Shown here: piece after piece, positions 7,377 through 16,211 of the stretch | Position numbering within the stretch: the stretch's first letter is position 1 | Layout: each line of letters begins with the position of its first letter | Assembly: GCA_030247675.1 (NCBI GenBank) | Contig: JAOTRX010000002.1 | Location: 434,001 to 498,000 of the forward strand | Source: Desulforhopalus sp. | Lineage (GTDB): Bacteria; Desulfobacterota; Desulfobulbia; Desulfobulbales; Desulfocapsaceae | Length of the DNA: 64,000 nucleotides | Direction of reading: 5' to 3' | Made by a program: the position numbers and the translations under genes | Notes under the pieces: model-generated | What the model saw: only the letters and a program-made list of their open reading frames with translations | The model's database searches: none | Told to the model about the DNA's origin: nothing

Positions 7377-10067
7377 CTATTCCTTCATCATCTGGCGGAG
7401 CACATAGGGGAGAATACCCCCATGCTGGAAATAGAGGACATCGACCTCGGTGTCGAGGCGGGCGACGGCTGAAAAGGTGCTTGTCGTGCCGTCGGTTTTC
7501 TTTACCTCTACGACAAGTTCCTTGCGGGGACGTATGTCGGATAGGCCGATTATGGAATAGGTTTCCGTCCCGTCCAGGCCGAGCGTGGCAGCGTTCTGTC
7601 CCGTTTTAAAAACGAGGGGTAAGGCGCCCATACCAACCAGATTGTTGCGGTGAATCCGCTCAAAAGACTCGGCGATCACCGCCCGCACCCCGAGCAGGTT
7701 GGTCCCTTTGGCAGCCCAGTCACGGGAGGAGCCGGTGCCGTATTCCTTGCCGGCAAGTACGATCAGGGGTGTGCCTTCTGCAAGATAGGCCATGGCCGCG
7801 TCGTAATTATACATCTCCTTGCCTTCCGGGTACTTGATGGTGAAGGCCCCTTCCTTGGGCGCGACCATGCGATTTTTGATGCGGATGTTGCCGAAGGTGC
7901 CGCGCATCATGACCTCGTGGTTGCCACGGCGTGAACCATAGGAGTTGAAATGTTCGGGATTGACACCTTGGGCCATCAGGTATTGTCCGGCCGGATAGGA
8001 CTTGGAAATGGCCCCGGCCGGCGAGATGTGGTCGGTGGTGACGCTGTCACCAAGAAGGAGAAAGGCCCTGGCGGCAACGATATCCTGCGGCGAGACCGGG
8101 GTGTCGGTGAAGCCGATGAAATACGGCGGGTTCTTGATATAGGTGGAATCGTCTTGCCACTGGTAGGTGGCGCTCTCCGTGACCTTGAGGTCTTGCCAAA
8201 AGGCGTCGCCGTCGAAGATCCTTGCGTATTCCAGGGTAAAGGCCTGTTCGGTGACGTATTTGCCGGCAAGCGCGGCAACCTCCTCCATTCCCGGCCACAG
8301 GTCCTTGAGATAGACCGGAAGACCGTTCGGATCGGTTGCCAGTGGACTCGTGGTGAGATCGATGTCGACTCTACCGGCGAGGGCGAAGGCGAGGACGAGC
8401 ATCGGCGAGGCGAGGTAGTTCGACTTGATCGACTGATGAATGCGCGCCTCGAAGTTGCGATTGCCGGAGAGGACGGCAGCGACGTTGAGGTTGTGCTCCT
8501 TGATGGCCTGCTCGATCTGTGGATTGAGCGGCCCGCTGTTGCCGATGCAGGTAGTGCAGCCGAAGGCGGCGATATGAAAGCCCAGCGCCTCGAAGTAGGG
8601 GAGAAGGCCGGACTCCTCAAGGTACCTGCTTACCACCCTCGATCCTGGGGCGAAGGAGGTCTTGACGTGTGCCGGAATCCGCAGGCCATGCTGGACCGCT
8701 GCCTTGGCCAGCAGCCCCGCGCCGATCAGGGCGTGGGGGTTCGAGGTGTTGGTGCAGGAGGTGATTGCGGCGATGACCACGCTGCCGTGGCCGATAGTTA
8801 CGGGGGTGTCGTTGATCAGGGTGGCTACTGCCCCGCTCTGTGCAGTGCTTGCCGAATCGGCGGCCTCCGCCTTGTCGCCCTGAAATGCCTGGAAGGCGGT
8901 ACGCATGGCCGGCAGGGGGACCCGGTCCTGCGGCCGCGTCGGGCCGGCCAGGCAGGGGGCAACGTCGGCCAGGTCGAGGTCGATGATCGCCGTGTAGTCG
9001 CACGCTTCTCGGCCGGTATAAAACAGGCTGTTGGTTGTGGCATAGGCCTGGGTAAGGGCCGCCTGCTTGCGGCGGCCGGTCATTTTCAGGTAGTCGATGG
9101 TCTTGCCATCAATGGGGAAGAAGCCGAGGGTCGCCCCGTATTCCGGGGTCATGTTGGCAATTGTTGCCCGGTCGGGGATAGAGAGATGCTCCATGCCCGG
9201 TCCAAAATATTCGACAAATTTCTCCACTACCTTGTTGCGGCGGAGCAGCTCAGTAAGGGTGAGAACCAGATCGGTGGCGGTGACTCCGGGCCGCAACCGG
9301 CCGGTGAGGCGCACGCCGATAACCTCGGGGATTGACATGTAGTACGGTTGGCCGAGCATTACCGCCTCTGCTTCGATGCCGCCTACACCCCAGCCGAGGA
9401 CACCGATGCCGTTGATCATTGGTGTATGGGAGTCGAGGCCGACCAGGCTGTCGGGGTAGGTGAAGGCCTTGCCGCCACGCTCCTCGGCGATGGTCACCCG
9501 GCCGAGGTGCTCGAGATTGACCTGGTGACAGATGCCTGAATTCGGCGGCACAACCTTGAAATTATTGAAATTCCGCTGGGCCCACTTGAGCAGGGTGTAG
9601 CGTTCGCTGTTGCGCTCGTATTCCTTTGCGACGTTGGCGGTGAGGCTTGTGCCAGTGCCGGAATAATCGATCTGCACCGAGTGGTCGGCGACCAGTTCCA
9701 CAGGCACCCGCGGGTTGACCCGGGCCGGGTCGCCGCCCAGCTGCTTGACCGCGTCGCGCATCGCCGCCAGGTCAACTACAGCTGGTACGCCGGTGAAGTC
9801 CTGCATCAGCACGCGGGCGGGGTGGAAAGGAATCTCCACCGGCGCGGCGTACCGCTTTTGCCAACCGGTAATAGCCATGAGGTCCTTTTCACCGACGATC
9901 TTGCCGTCAAATTTTCTCAGAATATTCTCAACCAGGATGCGGATTGAGAAAGGAAGCCGGTCTATGGCCCCAAAACCCGCCCTGGCAAGTTCGTTTATGG
10001 CATAAAAATGATAGGCCTTACCGTCTCCCGGCAGTTGCTTAACATAGTCCTGGTTGGTCATGGTCAT
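7377..10067 (-). CDS. acnA: Aconitate hydratase, AcnA type
   Basis: An 896-residue aconitase of the AcnA/IRP1 branch, which interconverts citrate and isocitrate using a [4Fe-4S] cluster. The cluster ligands are C438 (SCTNTSNP) and C504/C507 (GCTTCIGNSGP), matching the spacing in E. coli AcnA. The swivel domain with the GSSRDWAAKG motif closes the protein. Three in-frame ATGs lie within 13 codons; I chose the one at 10067, which has an AGG about 7 nt upstream; 10073 and 10061 are alternatives. It lies in a minus-strand run of DUF3124 gene, acnA, ThiF-like gene with gaps of 20 and 26 nt. It serves the oxidative TCA or acetate pathway. Confidence 0.95.
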   Translation of the reverse strand: MTMTNQDYVKQLPGDGKAYHFYAINELARAGFGAIDRLPFSIRILVENILRKFDGKIVGEKDLMAITGWQKRYAAPVEIPFHPARVLMQDFTGVPAVVDLAAMRDAVKQLGGDPARVNPRVPVELVADHSVQIDYSGTGTSLTANVAKEYERNSERYTLLKWAQRNFNNFKVVPPNSGICHQVNLEHLGRVTIAEERGGKAFTYPDSLVGLDSHTPMINGIGVLGWGVGGIEAEAVMLGQPYYMSIPEVIGVRLTGRLRPGVTATDLVLTLTELLRRNKVVEKFVEYFGPGMEHLSIPDRATIANMTPEYGATLGFFPIDGKTIDYLKMTGRRKQAALTQAYATTNSLFYTGREACDYTAIIDLDLADVAPCLAGPTRPQDRVPLPAMRTAFQAFQGDKAEAADSASTAQSGAVATLINDTPVTIGHGSVVIAAITSCTNTSNPHALIGAGLLAKAAVQHGLRIPAHVKTSFAPGSRVVSRYLEESGLLPYFEALGFHIAAFGCTTCIGNSGPLNPQIEQAIKEHNLNVAAVLSGNRNFEARIHQSIKSNYLASPMLVLAFALAGRVDIDLTTSPLATDPNGLPVYLKDLWPGMEEVAALAGKYVTEQAFTLEYARIFDGDAFWQDLKVTESATYQWQDDSTYIKNPPYFIGFTDTPVSPQDIVAARAFLLLGDSVTTDHISPAGAISKSYPAGQYLMAQGVNPEHFNSYGSRRGNHEVMMRGTFGNIRIKNRMVAPKEGAFTIKYPEGKEMYNYDAAMAYLAEGTPLIVLAGKEYGTGSSRDWAAKGTNLLGVRAVIAESFERIHRNNLVGMGALPLVFKTGQNAATLGLDGTETYSIIGLSDIRPRKELVVEVKKTDGTTSTFSAVARLDTEVDVLYFQHGGILPYVLRQMMKE

Positions 10068-10087
10068 TTTCATCCTGAAGTTGACTG

Positions 10088-10570
10088 TTATTGGGTAATC
10101 GCTTGTCCCCGTGAGGTAAAGGAGATGCCGAGCTGATTTTGGCTGCCGATCATGATTGATTCGATAATCGGCGGACTGAGCAGTTCGGCGGCGTGCCATT
10201 TGACGATAAAATTTGCTCCGGAACCTCCGGTATCGTCATTTTGGGGGACGACGAACCGCTCAGCAGTTAAGGGTTTTAGAACCAAGGGAGTGGAGACGAA
10301 TTTTTTAAGGACACCGCCTTGAGTGGCGTAATAATCGACAGCGGTGACTGTCAGAGAGCGGGTTGGGGAGATGTTGCGGATGCTGATCGTAACCGTCAGC
10401 AACAGTGGTGACTCCCGGTTGCCATGGTAGATATGCGAGTATGCAGGGACATAGACGGTCTGCCCCTTGGACGTCGGCAGTTTTTCTTCGGAGGCGAAGG
10501 CCAGGGGCAGGGCGAAGAGGAGTAGGCAAACGGTGACAACGAGTATGGTTGATTGATGTTTTTTCCGCAT
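10088..10570 (-). CDS. DUF3124-family exported protein
   Basis: A 160-residue protein with a clear signal peptide (basic MRKKH, hydrophobic core, cleavage near AFA-SEE at about residue 27). The mature part starts with VYVPAYSHIYHG, which I recognise as typical of DUF3124 proteins, and then forms a predicted beta-sandwich-like run (LLLTVTISIRNIS). The function of the family is not known. It lies 20 nt upstream of acnA on the same strand, which suggests co-transcription, though a functional link to aconitase cannot be supported. A periplasmic location is inferred. Confidence 0.75.
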   Translation of the reverse strand: MRKKHQSTILVVTVCLLLFALPLAFASEEKLPTSKGQTVYVPAYSHIYHGNRESPLLLTVTISIRNISPTRSLTVTAVDYYATQGGVLKKFVSTPLVLKPLTAERFVVPQNDDTGGSGANFIVKWHAAELLSPPIIESIMIGSQNQLGISFTSRGQAITQ

Positions 10571-10690
10571 GGTCGGTGCCTTTCGTTGAGGTGGTGCCGC
10601 AGCAGGTTGTGCTCAAGGATATAGAAAAAGGCGGAAAATGACAAGACCTGCGCTGCATTTGGCTGATGAATGGGCGGTAGGGCACCCGCA

Positions 10691-11179
10691 TCAGGAAGGC
10701 TTTTCGCCCGGCATTTTTTGTTGAATTTTCTCCATAGCCTGGAGGTGGCAGATATGGTTGCGCTCTTCGGCGATGATCACATCCATCTGCCGTATTGTCT
10801 CGTCGTTGTCGAGAAACTCGCGGATGAACTGGTAGAAGAGAATCGTATCCTCCTCAAAACCTTTTGCCCGGACCAGTACCTCTTGAACGTTTTTGGCCTG
10901 ATTGAGCTCCTCTTCCGCGAGAAGAAAGGGGTTGCCTCTTACCATATCCTGGAGCAGATCCCGGCCCATCGATTCCATAGCTCTTTGTTCCTCGGAGAGT
11001 GTTCGGTTCGAGGTGATTCTCGCCAGCCACTCTCCATGTCGTCTTTCATCGTCGGCCATGATGGCGAATAGTTTGGCCAATTCGACGTTTTCACTGGCAA
11101 GCCCGGCCTTTCTATAGGTTTCTTCGCCGTTTTTTTCAATCTGCACGGCGATATTGCGAATATCGGCGATGGTGAACAC
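10691..11179 (-). CDS. Ferritin-like / rubrerythrin-domain di-iron protein
   Basis: A 162-residue four-helix protein with ferritin-like iron ligands: E19/E20 in the first helix, E45-x2-H48 (DDERRHGEW), an acidic pair E109/E110, and E139-x2-H142 (EERNHICH). No rubredoxin domain follows, so it is an erythrin-like protein rather than full rubrerythrin. The start is a GTG at 11179, chosen because AGGAG lies 6 nt upstream; the open frame reaches 11383 but no family similarity extends there. Family members detoxify peroxide or store iron in anaerobes. The adjacent nitroreductase and aconitase fit an iron and redox setting, but that is inference. Confidence 0.85.
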   Translation of the reverse strand: MFTIADIRNIAVQIEKNGEETYRKAGLASENVELAKLFAIMADDERRHGEWLARITSNRTLSEEQRAMESMGRDLLQDMVRGNPFLLAEEELNQAKNVQEVLVRAKGFEEDTILFYQFIREFLDNDETIRQMDVIIAEERNHICHLQAMEKIQQKMPGEKPS

Positions 11180-11255
11180 TGGGGTCTCCTGTGGCAAATA
11201 GATGGTTAGCAAGGTGACTTGCCATTGTACAGGATTTTTACGGGCAACAAAACCC

Positions 11256-11921
11256 CTAGTCGAAAAACCGTGTAAAAACCGCCACCTCCTCCCGCTCCGT
11301 CCTGTACCCGTTGACCGGGGCTGAGGTATCTTCGTAGCCGAGAGCCATACCGCAAATGAGAATAGTCTCGCGGCTATAGCCAAGCATATCCTTAACGAGA
11401 GCAGGATATTCGCCGAGAGCGGCCTGGGCGCAGGTGGCGAGGCCCTCTTCCACCGCTGCCAGCATGATCGATTGGATAAACATACCGAAATCGAGGAAGG
11501 AGCCTTTTTGCATTACCGGGTCGAGAAAGAAAAAAAGTATTACCGGGGCATCAAAGGCCCGGTAATTGGCGACCCATTGTTCGATCCGGCGTTCTTTATC
11601 CTGCCGATCAATGCCAAGTGCTTCATATAATTGGGCGCCACAGACGACGCGACGCTTCTTGAATGGTTCATGCCACTGTTCCGGATAGTAAAGATAGTCC
11701 ATGGCGCCAGGACCATCTTGCTGAAAGGTTTTTACCATGGCTTCGGTCAGTTCGACCCTTTTCTTGCCGGTTACCACTGCAACCTGCCAGGGCTGAGCGT
11801 TGGTTCCGGAGGGGGAATGGCGGGCAGCCTCTAGTATGGAGATAATCTTTTCCCGATCTACCGGTCGAGGGAGAAAGGCTCGGGTCGACTTCCTTTTGCT
11901 GAGAGCATCAATGACATTCAT
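11256..11921 (-). CDS. Nitroreductase-family FMN oxidoreductase
   Basis: A 221-residue nitroreductase-fold protein. The N-terminal FMN-binding signature RKSTRAFLPRPVDR (about 10-23) and SPSGTNAQPWQVAVV (36-50) are typical, and the C-terminal GMALGYEDTSAPVN with the following basic turn matches the family. It should be a homodimeric flavoprotein that uses NAD(P)H; the substrate cannot be assigned. It is the first of a minus-strand series and lies 76 nt upstream of the ferritin-like gene. It diverges from lon, and the 385-nt region between the two holds the lon promoter. Confidence 0.9.
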   Translation of the reverse strand: MNVIDALSKRKSTRAFLPRPVDREKIISILEAARHSPSGTNAQPWQVAVVTGKKRVELTEAMVKTFQQDGPGAMDYLYYPEQWHEPFKKRRVVCGAQLYEALGIDRQDKERRIEQWVANYRAFDAPVILFFFLDPVMQKGSFLDFGMFIQSIMLAAVEEGLATCAQAALGEYPALVKDMLGYSRETILICGMALGYEDTSAPVNGYRTEREEVAVFTRFFD

Positions 11922-12154
11922 AGGTGGCCTTTGGTATGGGTTAGGTGCAGGGCCGGAATGCCGGACAACATCCTGGCGTTTCCTGCATCGCTTACGGCTG
12001 GGATAAATTATCGGGCAAATTCATCCGGTTTTTCTATGATCTTATTGGAACTAGGATAAGGCCGGTTGAGCGGATATCAAGAACCTCTTGCTGCCGGTAC
12101 AGGCAGAATGATATCTGAAAAGTGGCAAAAAAGGGAAAAGAGTTTGCATTCAGT

Positions 12155-12169
12155 TGCAAATGATTATCT
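12155..12169. promoter_or_regulatory. Possible Fur-type 7-1-7 operator upstream of lon
   Basis: TGCAAAT-G-ATTATCT matches the 7-1-7 Fur pattern TGATAAT-N-ATTATCA at 11 of 14 positions. It lies about 40 nt upstream of the lon -35 hexamer and could also serve the divergent nitroreductase gene. This is a single match in an AT-rich region, so it is weak. Confidence 0.25.
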
Positions 12170-12208
12170 TTGTTTGTAAGGCGACAGACCAGGGTACCAA
12201 CAAGGGGC

Positions 12209-12237
12209 TTGACAAGGATGGGTCTTTTGCCGCTAAT
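12209..12237 (+). promoter_or_regulatory. lon promoter (sigma-70 type)
   Basis: A perfect -35 TTGACA at 12209 is followed, 17 nt later, by GCTAAT at 12232 (4 of 6 to consensus). This predicts a transcript start near 12244 and a leader of about 63 nt before the lon ATG. The usual heat-shock -10 (CCCCAT-type) is not evident. Confidence 0.5.
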
Positions 12238-12306
12238 TTGTACTACCGAGACAAGAATTGCGAGAGGCGGTGTTTATGTTTGTTCGCAGAGATAAGGAGA
12301 AAGAGA

Positions 12307-14748
12307 ATGTCTGAGGAAACTACGGTGTTAACCCCCGATGGAATTGAATCACCGGGAGAGGAAAGAGAGCAAGAGGGATCGGCAAAATCATTGGTGGTTG
12401 CCAAGGATCTGCTGCCGGACAAATTGATGATCATTCCCCTTCATGATCGGCCGATGTTCCCGAAAATGATGGGACCGATTATCCTTGAAGACATGAGGCT
12501 GCAACAGGCAGTCATGAAACATATGAACCAAAATGCACCGCTGTATTTTGGTCTCGTTCTGCAGGTTCCCAAGGAGGATGGCCTCGCCCACGCCGCCGAG
12601 AGTGCCGAAGATTTCTTCAAGGTTGGGTCGGTGGCCAGGGTTGTCCAGGTTTCACCATTTAAACCCGGAGAACCATTACAGATCTTGGTGCAGGCCCTGG
12701 AGCGTTTTGACATCCTGGCGCTAAAACAGAAGGATGGTATGTTTGTTGCCGATGTTCGGTACCGGTATGAGCCGATTCAGGAAAATACCGATGAACTGAA
12801 GGCCTATTCGGTGGCGATCATCGATTGCATCAAGGATCTGGTGAATATGAACCCCCTGTTCAAAGAGGGTTTGTCGCTGCTCATTGAACGGATAAATCTC
12901 AGTGATCCCGGATCGCTCGCCGATTTTGCCGCAGCCATGACCACCTCATCCGGCAAGGAGATCCAGAAGATCCTAGAGACAGCTGATATCCGCCAGCGGC
13001 TTGAATCGGTGCTGATCCTCCTGAAAAATGAGGTGGAGATTTCCAAACTGAAGGCGAAAATCTCCAAACGCATCGAAGAACAATTGTCCAAGCAGCAACG
13101 GGAATTCTTCCTCAAGGCCCAGCTGCAGGAGATCAAAAAGGAACTGGGCCTTGCCAAAGACGATACCCAGTCGGAAATCGAGAAATACGAGAATCGACTG
13201 AAAAAGCTTGTCCTCTCCGACGAGGCGCGGGACAAGGTCAAGGAAGAAATCGAAAAATTGCGACTCCTTGGGTCGTCTTCCCCGGAATTCAATGTCTCCA
13301 GGACCTATCTTGACTGGCTGACTGTCTTACCATGGGGGGTGTATTCCCAGGACAGCTACAACCGCAAAAAGGCGGCGAAGATCCTCGATCGGGATCATTA
13401 CGGTCTGGAGGATGTCAAGAACAGGATACTCGAACTGATCTCGGTGGGCGTCATCAAGGGCGATCTGTCCGGGACCATTCTTCTTCTCCAGGGCCCACCG
13501 GGTGTCGGCAAGACCTCCATCGGTCGGTCGGTGGCCCAGAGCCTTGGCCGGGAGTTCTTTCGCTTTTCCCTCGGTGGCATGCGTGATGAAGCGGAGATTA
13601 AGGGGCATCGGCGCACCTATATCGGGGCGATGCCCGGCAAATTCATTCAGGCGATCAAAACCTGCAAGACCGCCAATCCGGTGATCATGCTCGACGAGAT
13701 CGACAAGATCGGCGCCAGCTTTCATGGCGATCCGGCCTCAGCCCTCCTTGAGGTGCTCGACCCCGAACAGAACCGTGATTTCCTTGATCATTATCTCGAT
13801 GTACGTTTTGATCTGTCGAAGATTTTCTTTATGTGCACCGCCAACCAGCTTGATACCATCCCCAGTCCCCTCATGGACCGGATGGAGGTTATCCAGCTGC
13901 CGGGTTATATAATGGAGGAAAAGATTGAAATTGCCAGACGCCACCTTATCCCTAAACAGCTGAAGGCGCATGGCCTGACCGCCGGACAGATTACCCTGCC
14001 CAAGGCGGTGCTAGCAGCGATAGCCGATGGCTATGCCCGCGAGGCCGGAGTGCGCGGCCTGGAAAATGCCATTAAGAAAATTCTCCGCAAATCAGTCAAT
14101 AAGATCATTGACAAACCTGAGGAGAACATCCGTGTTCATGTTGATGATCTGAAGGAATTTCTCGGCAAGCGGGTCTTCTCCGAGGAGCACGCCTTCCGTA
14201 AGCCCAGGGTGGGAGTTATCACCGGTCTTGCATTCACCACCATGGGCGGGGCTACTCTGCATATCGAGTCGATCCCTATCCCTACCGGCCAACCGGGCTT
14301 CAAACAGACCGGCCAGCTTGGCCAGGTGATGATCGAGTCATCGGAGATTGCCTACAGCTACGTGCGGTCGTTGATGCGCGACAATAAAGAGGGGAGTGAT
14401 TTTTTCAAGAATAATCTCATTCATCTCCACGTCCCGGCCGGGGCGACGCCGAAAGATGGGCCGTCAGCCGGCATTACCATGGCCTGTTCCCTGTATTCAC
14501 TGGTGATGAATAAACCGATTCGTCCGAATATCGCCATGACCGGCGAGCTGACGCTGAGCGGTTTGGTCATGCCGATAGGTGGAGTTAAGGAAAAAATGAT
14601 CGCCTCGAAGCGCGCCAAGGTTCAGGAAGTTCTGTTGCCAAAGGATAACCAGGAGGACTTTGAGATGCTGCCGGCGCACATCAAAGAAGGACTCACCGCC
14701 CACTTTGTGGCGACCTTCGATGAGGTGAAACGAATTTGTTTTAAATAA
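12307..14748 (+). CDS. lon: ATP-dependent protease Lon
   Basis: A 813-residue LonA protease: N-terminal substrate-binding domain starting [17 protein letters not shown], coiled middle segment, AAA+ module with Walker A G396-P-P-G-V-G-K402-T-S and the Walker B stretch [11 protein letters not shown], and a C-terminal serine-lysine peptidase domain with the catalytic Ser720 in PKDGPSAG and Lys near 763 in IGGVKEK. I chose the ATG at 12307, which has AAGGAG 7 nt upstream; the in-frame extension from 12154 is unlike the family. It degrades misfolded and regulatory proteins in the cytoplasm. It is a single-gene unit with its own promoter and terminator. Confidence 0.96.
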   Translation: MSEETTVLTPDGIESPGEEREQEGSAKSLVVAKDLLPDKLMIIPLHDRPMFPKMMGPIILEDMRLQQAVMKHMNQNAPLYFGLVLQVPKEDGLAHAAESAEDFFKVGSVARVVQVSPFKPGEPLQILVQALERFDILALKQKDGMFVADVRYRYEPIQENTDELKAYSVAIIDCIKDLVNMNPLFKEGLSLLIERINLSDPGSLADFAAAMTTSSGKEIQKILETADIRQRLESVLILLKNEVEISKLKAKISKRIEEQLSKQQREFFLKAQLQEIKKELGLAKDDTQSEIEKYENRLKKLVLSDEARDKVKEEIEKLRLLGSSSPEFNVSRTYLDWLTVLPWGVYSQDSYNRKKAAKILDRDHYGLEDVKNRILELISVGVIKGDLSGTILLLQGPPGVGKTSIGRSVAQSLGREFFRFSLGGMRDEAEIKGHRRTYIGAMPGKFIQAIKTCKTANPVIMLDEIDKIGASFHGDPASALLEVLDPEQNRDFLDHYLDVRFDLSKIFFMCTANQLDTIPSPLMDRMEVIQLPGYIMEEKIEIARRHLIPKQLKAHGLTAGQITLPKAVLAAIADGYAREAGVRGLENAIKKILRKSVNKIIDKPEENIRVHVDDLKEFLGKRVFSEEHAFRKPRVGVITGLAFTTMGGATLHIESIPIPTGQPGFKQTGQLGQVMIESSEIAYSYVRSLMRDNKEGSDFFKNNLIHLHVPAGATPKDGPSAGITMACSLYSLVMNKPIRPNIAMTGELTLSGLVMPIGGVKEKMIASKRAKVQEVLLPKDNQEDFEMLPAHIKEGLTAHFVATFDEVKRICFK

Positions 14749-14856
14749 TCCCAGGCGGATATATTGAAAGTAATGATGCCGGACCTCGCTATCGTTGTTG
14801 ATAACGATGAATCTCGGCAGGTTACCATGGTTGCATTGTGTCTCAGGTGACGCAAG

Positions 14857-14905
14857 AAAAAAGCCGTTATCTGCCTTGGGTCTTTCAAGGTAGATAACGG
14901 CTTTT
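14857..14905. terminator. Bidirectional rho-independent terminator after lon
   Basis: A hairpin whose arms read AAAAGCCGTTATCTgCCTT and AAGGtAGATAACGGCTTTT, an almost perfect stem of about 19 bp around an 8-nt loop. It has A-tracts on the left and T-tracts on the right, so it can stop lon and, in the other direction, the convergent gene at 14976. Confidence 0.85.
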
Positions 14906-14975
14906 GGTTACTCTAGCTTGCCGGTAATAATTGCCGTGGGGCAGCTATTATCCGTGCCTCGCCGTGGCACAGCAA

Positions 14976-15737
14976 TCAAGGATATCCACTCTCCGAAGGG
15001 TCGCTGACGACTTCGATAACCCGCCAGACCGGGGCGTAACGTGAGGTGTTGGAGAAGATGATGCGGCCTTTGCCTTTGTAGAGGGCGAACATGCGGGCCG
15101 TGTCACCACCGTGATAGAAAGGGGCCCAGGCTTTACCGGTGATGCGCGAAGTGGTTGCAGTGGGCTGGCCGATACGGTCGAAGACCTCCTCCATGCTCAT
15201 ACCGATGGTGATGTGGTCAAAGGAGGCATCACCGGCCTTGCCGGAAGGAGGCGGGCCTGCTTTAGGGCTTGTCGCCGGTCTATCGTAGTCCCTGGACACA
15301 CCGTCGCGAAGCTTGGCAAGGTCCACCATGCCGGCGCGGTATTGATCAGTTTCTCCTTGCGGGAGCATTTCCAGTGCCTGAGAGGCGTATTTCCTGACCT
15401 TTCTCTCTGAGGCCTTGTCGGCTACCTCACGGAGCACCGATTTGTAGCGCGGGTTGCTGGAACCTCCCAGGGCCTTACACAGCCAGGCAGTGGAGTCCGT
15501 CTGGATGAATCCGGGGCGCTGGTATGTTTGCAACAGCACCTCAGCGACTACATCAAGCACCTCGGGATTCCTTTCGATATTATTATATATACTCTGGGCG
15601 GCATCTCTCTGCGACTCAGGACCGCCACGTACCAGCATCTCCACAGTCCGTTGTCCTCCGGAACTGAGAGCAAAGCATGGAACGGCTATGAGGAACATGG
15701 AAAACAGCGCGGCCAAGACCGACAAACGAAGTTTCAT
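14976..15737 (-). CDS. Exported protein with HEAT-like helices and a BamE/SmpA-like C-terminal domain
   Basis: A 253-residue protein with a signal peptide (MKLRLSVLAALFSMFLIAV, cleavage near CFA-LSS). Residues about 30-130 are helical with HEAT-like spacing (LREVADKASERKVRKYASQALEML). A proline-rich linker (about 155-170) leads to a C-terminal domain, HITIGMSMEEVFDRIGQPT, which has the SmpA/OmlA (BamE) pattern of an IxxGMsxxEVxxxxGxP turn. I do not recognise the whole protein. A periplasmic role in envelope upkeep is inferred only from this fold and the signal peptide. It is convergent with lon. Confidence 0.65.
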   Translation of the reverse strand: MKLRLSVLAALFSMFLIAVPCFALSSGGQRTVEMLVRGGPESQRDAAQSIYNNIERNPEVLDVVAEVLLQTYQRPGFIQTDSTAWLCKALGGSSNPRYKSVLREVADKASERKVRKYASQALEMLPQGETDQYRAGMVDLAKLRDGVSRDYDRPATSPKAGPPPSGKAGDASFDHITIGMSMEEVFDRIGQPTATTSRITGKAWAPFYHGGDTARMFALYKGKGRIIFSNTSRYAPVWRVIEVVSDPSESGYP

Positions 15738-16211
15738 TTTGACCTCCCAAATAACGTTAATTAAAGCAGGGCAAGAGGATTCCCTGATCCTTTTTTGCCT
15801 TCAATGCGCAGTCTAGTAGGACTGCAGTTCAGGGGCCCTTCATTGCTTTTCAGTACCTTAGAAAATGATTTGCCCTGCGACAAGCTACCCTTTTCCGCAA
15901 TATTCTGCAATTTTTTTGCGGACATGCGGTTGTGGTTGGGGCAAGGATCTTCGTTTTTTCGGATGATCAACCCAGAATACCTGAGAAATCTGAGCGATTC
16001 AGTGGTCAACTGATTACGGGGGTCAATCCTTGCTTTTAGCTTTGCCGCCACGGCCGTACCCCGATACATCTTGCAGAAATCACCGAAAAAGGGTATTATT
16101 ATTTTCTTCAAAAAATAGGTAAGCATCGAGGGATGTTTTTTCATCCCGTTACTATCTATTGCCTTTCCCCCTTATGCCTGTGGCAGGCCATCAGACGCCT
16201 CCAAAAATTCC
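15738..16211. other. Divergent intergenic region without a convincing gene
   Basis: This 474-nt stretch separates the minus-strand gene at 14976 from the plus-strand LtaS-like gene. A minus-strand frame of 127 codons (15761-16144) exists, but its codon use is unlike its neighbours and its product has no recognisable features. A small hairpin, GGGATG-TTTTTT-CATCCC at 16130-16147, lies near the plus-strand end. It presumably holds two divergent promoters; I could not assign hexamers. Confidence 0.4.

Larger units (their letters stand above)
11922..12306. other. Divergent intergenic region between the nitroreductase gene and lon
   Basis: A 385-nt region with no convincing gene. It holds a Fur-like site and the lon promoter, listed separately. 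A short inverted repeat TTTGCA-N6-TGCAAA lies just upstream of the Fur-like site. The open frame that runs into lon from 12154 lacks family similarity and a ribosome binding site at its upstream starts. Confidence 0.5.

Noticed and set aside
7950..9335. 461-codon plus-strand frame opposite acnA
   Set aside because: Antisense shadow of a gene with intact catalytic motifs; Gly/Asp-rich nonsense product typical of such frames.
15761..16144. 127-codon minus-strand frame
   Set aside because: Composition unlike neighbouring genes, no motif, and no convincing ribosome binding site.
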